A stretch of 35,031 nt of DNA from JAABUE01 sp037440925 (GTDB lineage Bacteria; Chloroflexota; Anaerolineae; Anaerolineales; Villigracilaceae): NCBI GenBank assembly GCA_037440925.1, contig JBBITF010000029.1:1-35031 (forward strand), written 5' to 3'. Below the pieces are notes generated by a model. That model worked only from the letters and a program-made list of their open reading frames with translations. It was not told where the DNA came from and did no database searches. Shown here in pieces: positions 1 to 7,863 of the stretch. Position 1 is the first letter of the stretch, and each line of letters begins with the position of its first letter. The translations under genes and the position numbers were made by a program.

Positions 1-242
1 GCTACTTCTTCAGGATAGGCTGGCTGCATTTATTAAAGTTTCGCCATTTTGAGGAAGGTATTCGGATAAAATTTGTCCTCTCGTTTTTGCAGTGGAGGCA
101 TATTTCGAACAATTCGTCTGGGATTTAGAACATCGTGGAGTCGCTGATATTGATATCCCTGTACTGGTGCTTGGAGTTACAGCCTAGAAGATGTAGCAAA
201 CCACTATCCATTACTCACCAACGACCGACGACTCCCCCAAAA
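1..242. other. Non-coding stretch at window start
   Basis: I see no convincing gene here. Short open frames exist but have no family resemblance, no ribosome-binding site and no coding-like composition. It is less GC-rich than the genes downstream and leads directly into a decayed cytochrome b remnant, so it is best read as degenerate intergenic DNA. Confidence 0.5.
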
Positions 243-520
243 ATGCGCCCCAACTTCTTCCACCACCTCCACCCGCCCACCACCCCGCCGAACAGGCGCG
301 CTGGCGTCACACCCTCGGCGCGGGCGGGACGGCCGTCTTCCTGATGCTCGTCCTGCTCGTGACCGGCATCCTGGAGATGTTCTACTACGTCACCAACCCG
401 CAAGAAGCCGCCCTCTCGGTGCAGCGGATTACGTATCACGTCCCCTACGGCTGGTTGATTCGCAACCTGCGCTACTGGGCCGCCCAACTGTTGCTCATCT
501 TCGCCTCGCTCCATGCATGA
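243..520 (+). pseudogene. Cytochrome b N-terminal remnant, frameshifted and truncated
   Basis: An ATG at 243 opens a frame reading MRPNFFHHLHPPTTP. At about 284-289 the similarity continues in another frame as AEQARWRHTLGAGG, a hydrophobic helix (AVFLMLVLLVTGILEMFYY), then VPYGWLIRNLRYWAAQLLL, ending at a TGA at 518-520. The arrangement of TG.LEMFYY, GWLIRN and W.AQLL..F.SLH is that of the first two helices of the cytochrome b/b6 N-terminal domain in quinol-oxidising complexes. A full domain would continue past the LH with heme-ligand helices, which are absent. One frameshift plus the loss of everything after about 90 residues makes this a dead fragment. No partner genes of a bc-type complex remain nearby. 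Confidence 0.7.
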
Positions 521-986
521 TTACCTTTAGCAACTTGTACGGCAGCACCTTCGACGGCCTGCTCAGCCGCCTGGGGGCAAACCTGCACCTGCTAGTAGTT
601 TGTGGAGCGAACAGGGTGTGCTGTTAGGCGGCGTCTTTGTTCCACTTGAACTGTGATTCTCGGTAGCCCCTCCAATATTTTAACCAGGCCTCAGGTTTTT
701 CATATACTTTGTATGAAAAACAGGCTTGAAATTCGCGCATTTTGGGGATGTACATACATCTTTTGTTGGAGTACGATAATCTATCAATTCAACAATCTGT
801 TGCCACCTAGAGCAAGCGTAACTGTTACTTGTGCCTAGGGTTGTTCTATTCACGTATGACATAAACGATATCTTTTCTAAAAGGGAGGAAGCGGAGCGCT
901 TTGGGCACATGCAGCGCGCCGCCCCCCATTTGTTGAGATGATGCTGTAAAAAACATTTTCAAAAACAGATAAGGAACAAGCAGGCA
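521..986. other. Degenerate intergenic region upstream of kal
   Basis: Just after the cytochrome b remnant, 517-627 is open for 36 codons (MITFSNLYGSTFDGLLSRL at its start). A shifted frame continues with LWSEQGVLLGGVFVPLEL to a stop at about 654. This looks like another frameshifted gene end, but I do not recognise the family. From about 655 to 950 the DNA is AT-richer with no credible gene. An AAGGA ribosome-binding site for kal lies at 971-975. The promoter of the following operon is presumably within 900-970, but I cannot pick convincing -35/-10 boxes. Confidence 0.4.
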
Positions 987-1394
987 ATGACTCGGCCTTT
1001 GCTCACGGTCAAGTTGCGCTTACGCATCTCGGAACATGACGTCCATTACGCCGGCGGCCTGGTGGATGGGGCGCGTTTGATGGCGCTCTTTGGCGACGCT
1101 GCCACCGAACTGTGCATCCGTCACGACGGCGACGAAGGCCTGTTCCGCGCTTACCAGAACGTGGAATTCCTCGCGCCTGTGCACGCCGGGGATTTCCTGG
1201 AGGTTACGGGGGAACTGCTCAGCGCCGGGCGCACCTCGCGCCAAATGCGCTTCGAAGCCCATCGCATTATTCAACCTGCGCCCACGCCCGAAAACGACTC
1301 GGCTGCTGACGTGCTCGAAACGCCCCAATTGGTAGCGCGCGCCGAAGGTACCTGCGTAGTGCCGCTCGAAAAACAACGCCGAAAGGAGAGGTAA
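987..1394 (+). CDS. kal: 3-aminobutyryl-CoA ammonia-lyase
   Basis: Removes ammonia from (S)-3-aminobutyryl-CoA to give crotonyl-CoA, a late step of clostridial-type lysine fermentation. The 135-residue protein is a single hotdog-fold domain. Stretches such as HYAGGLVDGARLMALFGD, LCIRHDGDEGLFRAY and VEFLAPVHAGD match my recollection of characterised Kal proteins almost motif for motif, and the length is close to their roughly 130 residues. The C-terminal tail (about 100-135) is less conserved. The ATG at 987 is preceded by AAGGA at 971-975. The gene heads an operon: its TAA shares one base with the ATG of kce. Crotonyl-CoA produced here would feed butyryl-CoA formation, for which no genes lie in this window. 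Assignment is strong because kce and kdd follow directly. Confidence 0.93.
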   Translation: MTRPLLTVKLRLRISEHDVHYAGGLVDGARLMALFGDAATELCIRHDGDEGLFRAYQNVEFLAPVHAGDFLEVTGELLSAGRTSRQMRFEAHRIIQPAPTPENDSAADVLETPQLVARAEGTCVVPLEKQRRKER

Positions 1395-2227
1395 TGCCAG
1401 AGCCTGTCATCATCACCGCCGCCTTGCTGGGCGCAGAACTGACCCGCGAAAACACCCCCTACCTGCCGCTCACGCCCGAAGAGATCGCCGCCGAAGCCCG
1501 CGCCGTCTATGAGGCTGGTGCGGCCATGGTACACATCCATGCGCGCGACCGGAACGGCGTTCCCAGCCAGGCCCTCGAAGATTATCGCAGAATCATCGAA
1601 GCCATCCGTGATCGCGCGCCGGAACTTATCATCCAGGTATCTACCGGCGGCGCGGTGTGGATGAGCGCCGAAGAACGCTTACAGCCGTTGGCCCTCCAGC
1701 CGGATATGGCCAGCCTGAACACCGGAACGCTCAATTTTGGCGAGGAGGTCTTCTCCAACCCCATGCCGATGGTGCGGGAGTTTGCGCGCGCCATGCAAGA
1801 ACGAGGCATCCGCCCGGAATTGGAAGTCTACGATACCGGCATGATTCCGTCTGCCCTGCGCCTGCTGAAAGAAGGGTTGCTCAGCGAGCCTTTGCATTTC
1901 AATCTCGTCCTGGGCGTGCCGGGTGGGGCGGCCGGTACGATCAAGAACCTGCTGCACATGGTTGAGAGCCTGCCCCCCGGCTGTACCTGGACCGCCAGCG
2001 GCATTGGCGCGGCGCAGTTGCCCCTGACCACGGTTGCCATCCTGCTGGGCGGGCATGTGCGCGTTGGCCTGGAAGACAACATCTACTACCGACGCGGCGT
2101 GCTGACCGAAGGCAATGCGCCGCTGGTGGCGCGCGCGGTGCGTCTGGCTAACGAACTGGGACGCTCGCCGGCCACCCCGCAAGAAGCGCGGCGCATCTTG
2201 CATTTGGGCGACGGAGGCAAGTCATGA
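1394..2227 (+). CDS. kce: 3-keto-5-aminohexanoate cleavage enzyme (BKACE family)
   Basis: Condenses 3-keto-5-aminohexanoate with acetyl-CoA, giving acetoacetate and 3-aminobutyryl-CoA, the substrate of Kal. The 277-residue TIM-barrel protein belongs to the BKACE (DUF849) family, usually about 270-280 residues. The zinc ligands expected for the family are visible: H47 and H49 in MVHIHARD and E227 in VGLEDN. The TGG motif (residues 84-86) and the SLNTGTLNFG segment (108-116) also fit. BKACE enzymes accept varied beta-keto acids, so family alone would not fix the substrate; the flanking kal and kdd point to lysine fermentation. It overlaps kal by one base and kdd by four (ATGA), indicating translational coupling. 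Confidence 0.94.
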   Translation: MPEPVIITAALLGAELTRENTPYLPLTPEEIAAEARAVYEAGAAMVHIHARDRNGVPSQALEDYRRIIEAIRDRAPELIIQVSTGGAVWMSAEERLQPLALQPDMASLNTGTLNFGEEVFSNPMPMVREFARAMQERGIRPELEVYDTGMIPSALRLLKEGLLSEPLHFNLVLGVPGGAAGTIKNLLHMVESLPPGCTWTASGIGAAQLPLTTVAILLGGHVRVGLEDNIYYRRGVLTEGNAPLVARAVRLANELGRSPATPQEARRILHLGDGGKS

Positions 2228-3270
2228 ATCTGGGCGACCGTTTCGGCGCGCATCGCGTGTTGGAACCGCAAGGCGCCCTGCCCAAGGCCGCCCAGCGCCT
2301 GGACAATCAGACGCCGCCTTTCGATAACGAGATCGGCTTGCGTGTTCACGCGCTGCACATCACTTCCACCAGTTTTACCCGTCTCTGGCAGGAAGCCGGG
2401 GGCGACCGGGAACGCTTTGCCGCGACGGTGATGGACATCGTCCAGCGACAAGGAAAATTCCAAGACCCGCTGACCGGTTCGGGCGGCGTTCTGCTGGCTA
2501 CCGTTGATTTTGTGGGTCCTGCCCTGAGCGTTGACCTGCAGCCCGGCGACCCGCTCGTGAGCATGGTCTCGCTGGCGCTCACCCCCCTGCGGCTGGACTC
2601 GGTTGGCAAAGTCAACCTATCCCTTGGCCAGGTGGAGGTAGAAGGTTATGCTATCCTTTTTGAATCGGGGCTGTGGGCCAAACTGCCCGACGACCTGCCG
2701 GCCGAACTGGCATTGATGGCGCTGGACGTGGCCGGGGCGCCGGCCTATGCGGCGCGTTACGTCCATGCCGGGCAGCGGGTGCTGGTGGTGGGCGGCGGCA
2801 AGGCCGGCCTGTTGTGCCTGCACGAAGCCAAGAAGCGGGCCGGCGTGACAGGGCAGGTCATCCTGGTGGAAAAGGATGAGGCACGCGGGGGGGCGGCGCT
2901 GCGGCTGGGGCTGGCAGACAACCTCGTGATAGCGGATGCAAGCGACGGCTTGGAAGTGATGCGGCAGGTGGAGCAAGTGACCGGCGGCCGGCTGGCAGAT
3001 GTCGCCTTCAATTGCGCCAATCTGCCCGGCACAGAAATGGCGACCATCCTCGCTACGCGGGATGAGGGTAAAATTATCTTCTTCGGCATGGCAACCGATT
3101 TCAGCCGCGCAGCCCTGGGCGCGGAGGGCGCTGGCAAGCCAGTCGAAATGCTGATTGGGAACGGCTATTTGCCGGGCCACGCTCAAATTGCATTACAAGC
3201 GCTGCGCGAGAACGAGTCCCTGCGCAAGCATTTTGCCGATATGTTGTCTTTGCAAGCCGCAACTCTGTAG
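2224..3270 (+). CDS. kdd: L-erythro-3,5-diaminohexanoate dehydrogenase
   Basis: Oxidatively deaminates L-erythro-3,5-diaminohexanoate to 3-keto-5-aminohexanoate with NAD(P), supplying Kce. The 348-residue protein has an N-terminal catalytic part (about 1-175; FGAHRVLEPQGALP near the start, TGSGGVLLATV around 94-104, SLALTPLRLDSVGKV around 119-133) and a Rossmann domain beginning at VLVVGGGKAGLLCL (about 186). The NCANLPGTEM and FFGMATDFSRAALGAEG segments are typical of characterised Kdd proteins. It is translationally coupled to kce through ATGA. Upstream pathway genes (lysine 2,3-aminomutase kamA, beta-lysine 5,6-aminomutase kamDE) are not in the window, so they must lie elsewhere or the organism takes up an intermediate. 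Confidence 0.93.
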   Translation: MNLGDRFGAHRVLEPQGALPKAAQRLDNQTPPFDNEIGLRVHALHITSTSFTRLWQEAGGDRERFAATVMDIVQRQGKFQDPLTGSGGVLLATVDFVGPALSVDLQPGDPLVSMVSLALTPLRLDSVGKVNLSLGQVEVEGYAILFESGLWAKLPDDLPAELALMALDVAGAPAYAARYVHAGQRVLVVGGGKAGLLCLHEAKKRAGVTGQVILVEKDEARGGAALRLGLADNLVIADASDGLEVMRQVEQVTGGRLADVAFNCANLPGTEMATILATRDEGKIIFFGMATDFSRAALGAEGAGKPVEMLIGNGYLPGHAQIALQALRENESLRKHFADMLSLQAATL

Positions 3271-3273
3271 TTT

Positions 3274-3290
3274 GGAAAGGAGGTGTTTCC
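3274..3290 (+). promoter_or_regulatory. Orphan Shine-Dalgarno inside a small hairpin
   Basis: Just after the kdd stop, GGAAA (3274-3278) and TTTCC (3286-3290) can pair, with a near-perfect anti-SD complement, GGAGGTG, in the loop. No ATG, GTG or TTG follows at a usable distance; the next gene starts at 3367 with its own GGAGGAAG. It may be a relic of a lost start, an mRNA-stabilising ribosome-binding element, or chance. Confidence 0.3.
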
Positions 3291-3366
3291 TATAAGGCGA
3301 CTGTTCATTCCTGTATTTCCCTTAACCTATCTCATTTAGTGGATGTCCAAATGGAGGAAGAAAGAA

Positions 3367-4587
3367 ATGAAACGCAACTTAATCACCATCGTCGCTGTTT
3401 TGCTGGCCGTCATGTCCATCGTGTTGTCGGCGTGCGGCCCGGCTGCGACAGAAGCGCCTGCCGCTGTCATTAAAATTGGTGGCCTGTACCCGACCACCGG
3501 CGACCTGGCCAAACTGGGGCAGGAAAACGTCAACGGCTTGCAACTGGCGATTGACCAGATCAATGCTGCTGGCGGCATCAAGTCTATGGGCGGCGCAAAG
3601 ATCGAGATCGTGTGGGGCGACACGCAGGGCAAGCCCGAGGTCGGCATCAGCGAGGTGACCCGCCTGGTGCAGCAGGAAAACGTGGTTGCCATCATCGGTG
3701 CCTACCAGTCGGGCGTCACCACCCCCGCCACGCAGGAAGCGGAACGCCTCTCGACGCCCTTCCTGGTCAGCATGGCCGTTTCGGACAAAATCACCGAGCG
3801 CGGTTTCAAATACACCTTCCGCATTTGCCCCAAGGCCAGTTGGTACGCCAAGGACCAGGTCTCTTTCTTGAAGGACTTGAAAGACCTGGCTGGCCTGGAG
3901 GTCAAGAAGGTAGCCTTGTTGCATGAAGACACCGACTTCGGCGAATCGACCGCCGCCGGGCAGAAGCAATACCTGGAAGAGGCCGGTATGGAAATGGTGC
4001 TGGAAGTGAAATATTCGGCCAGCGCCGCCGACCTGACCACCGAGGTCTCGAAAGTGAAGGCCGCCAACCCGGATGCCGTCTTGACCGTCACCTATCTGAA
4101 CGACTCGGTGTTGATCGCCCGCGCCCGCGAAGCGCTGGGTATGATGAACATCCCCTTCGTGGACGCTGCTGGCGGCACCGTAGATCCGGAGTTCATCAAG
4201 CAACTGGGCGCTACGGCTGAAGGGTGGTTCACCGAAATCGAATTCACCAAGTATGCTGCCGGCGCAGATGTGTTGAACAATGCGTATAGAGAAAAGTTTG
4301 GTGATGACATCACCGGCAACGGCGCCTATGCTTACCAGGCCGGTTGGGTGATCGCCGACGCTCTCGAGCGCGCCGCTTCTACCGACCGCGACGCCGTGCG
4401 CGATGCGCTGGCCGCCACCGATATGCCTTCTGGCCCCAACATGATCCTGCCGACAGATCACATCTACTTCGATGAGAGTGGGCAAAACCCGAATGCCCCG
4501 CTGTTCATCGTGCAGGTGCAGAACGGCGAATTGATCCCGGTCTGGCCCGCCAAATATGCTGCCAAGCCAGTTGTGCTGACCAAATAA
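3367..4587 (+). CDS. livJ: Amino-acid ABC transporter substrate-binding lipoprotein (Liv type)
   Basis: Solute-binding subunit of a branched-chain/hydrophobic amino-acid (HAAT) importer. The 406-residue protein starts with a lipoprotein signal (MKRNLITIV, hydrophobic core, lipobox LSAC with C23), so it should be tethered outside the membrane. The mature part is a type I periplasmic-binding fold: KIGGLYPTTGDLAKLGQ at its start, then VVAIIGAYQSGVT and VALLHEDTDFGESTA. I chose ATG 3367 because GGAGGAAG lies at 3353-3360; an in-frame ATG at 3343 lacks a site and would spoil the signal peptide. Specificity cannot be read from sequence. The position between lysine-degradation genes and an aminotransferase suggests lysine or a related amino acid, which is inference. 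Confidence 0.9.
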   Translation: MKRNLITIVAVLLAVMSIVLSACGPAATEAPAAVIKIGGLYPTTGDLAKLGQENVNGLQLAIDQINAAGGIKSMGGAKIEIVWGDTQGKPEVGISEVTRLVQQENVVAIIGAYQSGVTTPATQEAERLSTPFLVSMAVSDKITERGFKYTFRICPKASWYAKDQVSFLKDLKDLAGLEVKKVALLHEDTDFGESTAAGQKQYLEEAGMEMVLEVKYSASAADLTTEVSKVKAANPDAVLTVTYLNDSVLIARAREALGMMNIPFVDAAGGTVDPEFIKQLGATAEGWFTEIEFTKYAAGADVLNNAYREKFGDDITGNGAYAYQAGWVIADALERAASTDRDAVRDALAATDMPSGPNMILPTDHIYFDESGQNPNAPLFIVQVQNGELIPVWPAKYAAKPVVLTK

Positions 4588-4602
4588 TTCGAGCATTACC
4601 CA

Positions 4603-4632
4603 CCAGAGGCGTGGGATGTCCTGCGCCTCTGG
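4603..4632 (+). terminator. Intra-operon hairpin between livJ and livH
   Basis: CCAGAGGCG (4603-4611) pairs perfectly with CGCCTCTGG (4624-4632), followed by a weak T-rich run (ATCCTTTTGG). Such stems after a binding-protein gene commonly protect its mRNA or partly stop transcription so that binding protein exceeds permease. Partial terminator or processing signal is the likely role. Confidence 0.6.
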
Positions 4633-4679
4633 CATCCTTTTGGTTCTGAGTCAGCCGACCATTCGACAGTGGAGGCCGC

Positions 4680-5558
4680 ATGATATTCTCTTATGAACTC
4701 CTGGCGCAAGCCCTGGTGACAGGGTTGTTGATTGGGGGTGTCTTTGCCTTGATTTCAGTTGGATTGAGCATGATTTGGGGCGTGATGAAAATCATCAATT
4801 TCGCGCACGGTGAATTCTTGATGATTGGCATGTATATTGCTTATTTCCTGACCGCCAAGGCGGGTTGGGACCCCTACCTGACGATTTTCATTACAACCCC
4901 TATGCTTTTCCTGGTGGGGACGCTGATTTTCCAATCCACCATTCGCCCGATTCTCAAAGACCCATCCATGAACCAGATCATGCTCACCTTGGGGCTGTCG
5001 CTTATCTTACAGAACCTGGCGCTGGTCGTTTTCAAGGCTGATGTGTTGACCTCCTCCACTGCCTATACCCGCATGAACTTCATGCTGGGACCGGTGGTGG
5101 TGCGCGGCTCGCAGTTGATCGCCTTCGCAGGCTCGGCGTTGACGGCCGTCTTCCTATACTGGTTCCTGCAAAAGACCGAAGCCGGGCGGGCCATTCGCGC
5201 TACGGCCCAAAACCGGGATGCGGCGGCGCTGGTGGGCGTAAATGTTCGCACTACCTATTTGTTGGCCTTTGGCATTGGGTCGGCCACGTTGGGTATTGCA
5301 GCCTCTTTGATGATCCCCTTCTACTATACCTCGCCGACGGTTGGCCTGTTCTTCGGGTTGATCGCGTACGTGGTGGTGGTGTTGGGAGGCTTGGGCAACT
5401 TCCTCGGCGCGTTGGTCGCAGGACTGATCATCGGCCTGACCGAGTCGGTAGGCGCCGCCCTACTTCCCGGCTCGCTGGCGCGCGTCTTGACCTATGGTCT
5501 CTTTGTTGTTGTGCTTTTGTTCAGGCCACAAGGTATTTTTGGAGGAAAACAGCAATGA
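4680..5558 (+). CDS. livH: Branched-chain amino-acid ABC transporter permease LivH
   Basis: One of two membrane subunits of the Liv-type importer. The 292-residue protein is highly hydrophobic with about eight predicted membrane segments. It begins LLAQALVTGLLIGGVFALISVGLSMIWG, followed by MKIINFAHGEFLMIGMY, the hallmark N-terminal motif of LivH permeases. GRAIRATAQNRDAAALVGVN (about 168-187) is the cytoplasmic coupling loop that contacts the ATPases, and the end carries VVVLGGLGN...GALVAGLIIGL and FRPQGIFG. A GGAGG site precedes ATG 4680. The gene overlaps livM by four bases (ATGA). Length and motif order are normal for the family. Confidence 0.93.
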   Translation: MIFSYELLAQALVTGLLIGGVFALISVGLSMIWGVMKIINFAHGEFLMIGMYIAYFLTAKAGWDPYLTIFITTPMLFLVGTLIFQSTIRPILKDPSMNQIMLTLGLSLILQNLALVVFKADVLTSSTAYTRMNFMLGPVVVRGSQLIAFAGSALTAVFLYWFLQKTEAGRAIRATAQNRDAAALVGVNVRTTYLLAFGIGSATLGIAASLMIPFYYTSPTVGLFFGLIAYVVVVLGGLGNFLGALVAGLIIGLTESVGAALLPGSLARVLTYGLFVVVLLFRPQGIFGGKQQ

Positions 5559-6562
5559 AGCGCACATGGACCCAAAGAGGTTTCCTTTTGACCGGAGGGG
5601 CGCTGTTGATTGCGGCCGTCGTGCCCTTGTTTGCGAGCGAATATGCGCTGCACATCGGCGTCCTGGTGTTGCTATATGCGTACCTGTCCACCGCCTGGAA
5701 TATCCTGGGCGGATATGGCGGCCAACATTCGCTGGGACATAGCCTGTTCCTGGGCGTTGGCGCTTATACGTCCACATTCCTGTTCACGAAAATCGGGTTG
5801 ACGCCCTGGGTGGGCATGTGGATCGGCGCGCTCCTGGCCGGACTGGTAAGCTGGTTCGTTGGCTACCTGTGTTTCCGCTACGGGTTGAAAGGCCCTTACT
5901 TTGCGCTCGTCACCATTGCTATTGCGGAGGCGATGGTGTCATTGACGAACAACCTCAACGTCGTAGGAGGCGCAATGGGGCTGGAAGTCAAATGGCATGG
6001 CAACGCCCCGCTTTTGATGCAGTTCCAGAGCAAAGCGGGCTATTACTATATTGCGCTTGTCATGCTGGTCGTTATTATCTGGCTGGTCAACTGGCTCAGC
6101 CGCCAGCGCTTTGGCTACCATTTGGTAGCCGTGCGGGAGAACGAGGATGCGGCTGAGGCGTTGGGCGTGGATACCCTGCGCACCAAGATCCAGGCTTCCA
6201 TCCTGAGCGCCGTCTTGACCGCGCTCGGCGGGACCTTCTTTGCCCAGTATTTTACCTACATCAACCCGAAGAATGTGTTTGGGGAAGGCCCATCCATCCA
6301 GATTTTGCTCTTTGCCATTGTAGGGGGGTTAGGCACGGTTTGGGGGCCGGCGGTGGGGGCGCTGGTGCTGGTGCCAATTGCAGAATTGGCGCGCGGCTGG
6401 TTGGGCGGCTCCTTTGCGGGCGCGCACTTGCTCCTGTATGGCACGGTCCTGGTATTGGTGATGTTGTTCATGCCCAAGGGCATCATGGGCCTGGTCGCGA
6501 GCCTCCGCCAGCGCCTGAATCGTAACCGACCTGCGCCAGAAGAAGAAAGGAGGCCAGCATGA
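5555..6562 (+). CDS. livM: Branched-chain amino-acid ABC transporter permease LivM
   Basis: Second membrane subunit of the importer. It has 335 residues and about ten predicted membrane helices. AWNILGGYGGQHSLGHSLFLGVGAY near the N terminus is the conserved LivM motif, and GYHLVAVRENEDAAEALGVDTLRTK (about 188-212) is the coupling loop facing LivG/LivF. The C terminus has GGLGTVWGPAVGALVLVPI and LFMPKGIMGL, followed by a short basic/acidic tail. It starts inside the livH stop (ATGA) and itself overlaps livG by ATGA, so livHMG are translationally coupled. Confidence 0.93.
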   Translation: MKRTWTQRGFLLTGGALLIAAVVPLFASEYALHIGVLVLLYAYLSTAWNILGGYGGQHSLGHSLFLGVGAYTSTFLFTKIGLTPWVGMWIGALLAGLVSWFVGYLCFRYGLKGPYFALVTIAIAEAMVSLTNNLNVVGGAMGLEVKWHGNAPLLMQFQSKAGYYYIALVMLVVIIWLVNWLSRQRFGYHLVAVRENEDAAEALGVDTLRTKIQASILSAVLTALGGTFFAQYFTYINPKNVFGEGPSIQILLFAIVGGLGTVWGPAVGALVLVPIAELARGWLGGSFAGAHLLLYGTVLVLVMLFMPKGIMGLVASLRQRLNRNRPAPEEERRPA

Positions 6563-7275
6563 GCATGTTAACCGTTTCGGACCTCAGCTGCTACTTTGGC
6601 GGCCTCGCAGCCGTAGTTGACCTGTCTTTTGCCATTCAAGAAGGCGAGATTCTAGGTCTCATTGGCCCCAATGGTGCTGGCAAGACTACCGTGTTCAATA
6701 TGCTTTCTGGTTTCATCTTGCCCACTTCTGGCGAAATTATCTATCAAGGCCGCCGCTTGAATGGCCTCAAACCGCACCAGATTTGTCATCTGGGACTGAC
6801 GCGCACCTTCCAGGTGGTGCAGCCGTTCCCTGATATGACCGTTCTTGAAAACACAATGATTGGCGCCTATGTGCGTCATCGCAGTACGGCCGATGCCAGG
6901 CGGAAGGCCCTGGAAACCCTGGAAAGGGTGGGCCTGCACGAAAAAGCCAACGCCTTGGGACGCGACCTGACCTTACTCGAATTGAAGCGCCTCGAAATCG
7001 GCAAGGCGCTGGCCTCGGAACCCAACCTTTTGCTGCTCGATGAGGCTGCTGCAGGACTCAAGGATACAGAAATCGAAGATATCCTGACCCTTGTCCGTCA
7101 ACTCAACCGCGAAGGAATGACGTTGTTGATCGTCGAACACCTGATGAAAGTGATTATGAACCTCTCCCACCGCATCATCGTGCTGGACTTTGGCAAGATG
7201 ATCGCGCAAGGGACTCCCCAGGAAATTTCCCACAACCCGGCCGTCCTGGAAGCCTATCTGGGACAGGAGGAATGA
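6559..7275 (+). CDS. livG: Branched-chain amino-acid ABC transporter ATPase LivG
   Basis: Cytoplasmic ATPase of the importer, 238 residues. Walker A is GPNGAGKTT (36-44). The usual LSYGQQ signature is replaced by LTLLELKRLEIGKAL, and Walker B reads LLLLDEAAAGL, with Ala after the catalytic Glu instead of Pro. I recall a subset of LivG-like ATPases with LTL-type signatures, so this is probably a subfamily trait rather than decay; the rest of the protein (TRTFQ, IVEHLMKVIM H-loop) is intact. Start at ATG 6559, overlapping livM; a second ATG follows at 6565. It would pair with LivF as a heterodimer. Confidence 0.9.
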   Translation: MSMLTVSDLSCYFGGLAAVVDLSFAIQEGEILGLIGPNGAGKTTVFNMLSGFILPTSGEIIYQGRRLNGLKPHQICHLGLTRTFQVVQPFPDMTVLENTMIGAYVRHRSTADARRKALETLERVGLHEKANALGRDLTLLELKRLEIGKALASEPNLLLLDEAAAGLKDTEIEDILTLVRQLNREGMTLLIVEHLMKVIMNLSHRIIVLDFGKMIAQGTPQEISHNPAVLEAYLGQEE

Positions 7276-7276
7276 T

Positions 7277-7843
7277 ATGTTGACGGTAAAGAACCTCCAG
7301 GTGCAGTATGGGGCCTTTCGGGCTCTGCATGGCGTTTCCCTTTCGGTGACCGAAGGCCAGGTGGTCAGCATCGTNNNNNNNNNNNNNNNNNNNNNNNNNN
7401 NNNNNNNNNNNNNNNNNNNNNNNNNNNNNNNNNNNNNNNNNNNNNNNNNNNNNNNNNNNNNNNNNNNNNNNNNNTCGCTGGAAATGGTCTTCCACCTGTT
7501 CCCGCGCCTCGAACAACGGACGAAACAACTGGCGCGCACGCTTTCGGGCGGCGAGCAGCAGATGTTGGCGGTTGGCCGGGCGGTGATGTCCAAGCCGCGC
7601 CTGATGATGTTCGACGAACCCTCCCTGGGCCTGGCGCCCCTGCTGGTGCAGAGCATCTTCCAGACCATCACCCAATTGAAGGAGGCCGGCATGACCATCA
7701 TGCTGGTGGAACAGAACGTGCGCCAGAGCCTGCAAATCTCCGACTATGCCTACGTGCTGGAGACCGGCCAGGTCGTCTTGGAAGGCAGCGGTCAGTCGGT
7801 GTTGGAAAACGAGCATACCCGCAAGGCGTACCTGGGCATTTAA
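7277..7843 (+). CDS. livF: Branched-chain amino-acid ABC transporter ATPase LivF (interrupted by sequence gap)
   Basis: Second ATPase of the importer. The N terminus (MLTVKNLQVQYGAFRALHG) and C terminus are clear: LSGGEQQMLAVGRAV signature, LMMFDEPSLGL Walker B and MLVEQNVRQ H-loop. The middle, including Walker A, is lost in a 100-N gap. About 32 residues precede and 122 follow the gap, while LivF proteins are usually about 233-240 residues, so roughly 80 residues (about 240 bp) are missing rather than the 33 the Ns suggest. The reading frame across the gap is nominal. It starts one base after the livG stop, with GGAGG at about 7266. The gene is probably intact in the organism. Confidence 0.9.
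   Translation: MLTVKNLQVQYGAFRALHGVSLSVTEGQVVSIXXXXXXXXXXXXXXXXXXXXXXXXXXXXXXXXXXSLEMVFHLFPRLEQRTKQLARTLSGGEQQMLAVGRAVMSKPRLMMFDEPSLGLAPLLVQSIFQTITQLKEAGMTIMLVEQNVRQSLQISDYAYVLETGQVVLEGSGQSVLENEHTRKAYLGI
7375..7474. other. Assembly gap of 100 N
   Basis: Exactly 100 undetermined bases, the conventional placeholder for a scaffold gap of unknown length. Flanking sequence belongs to the same gene (livF) on both sides, so the join is credible. Confidence 0.98.
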
Positions 7844-7863
7844 CCCAGCAAAAGGAAGGATGA

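Noticed and set aside
680..910. 76-codon minus-strand open frame in the leading region
   Set aside because: No ribosome-binding site, family resemblance or coding-like composition.
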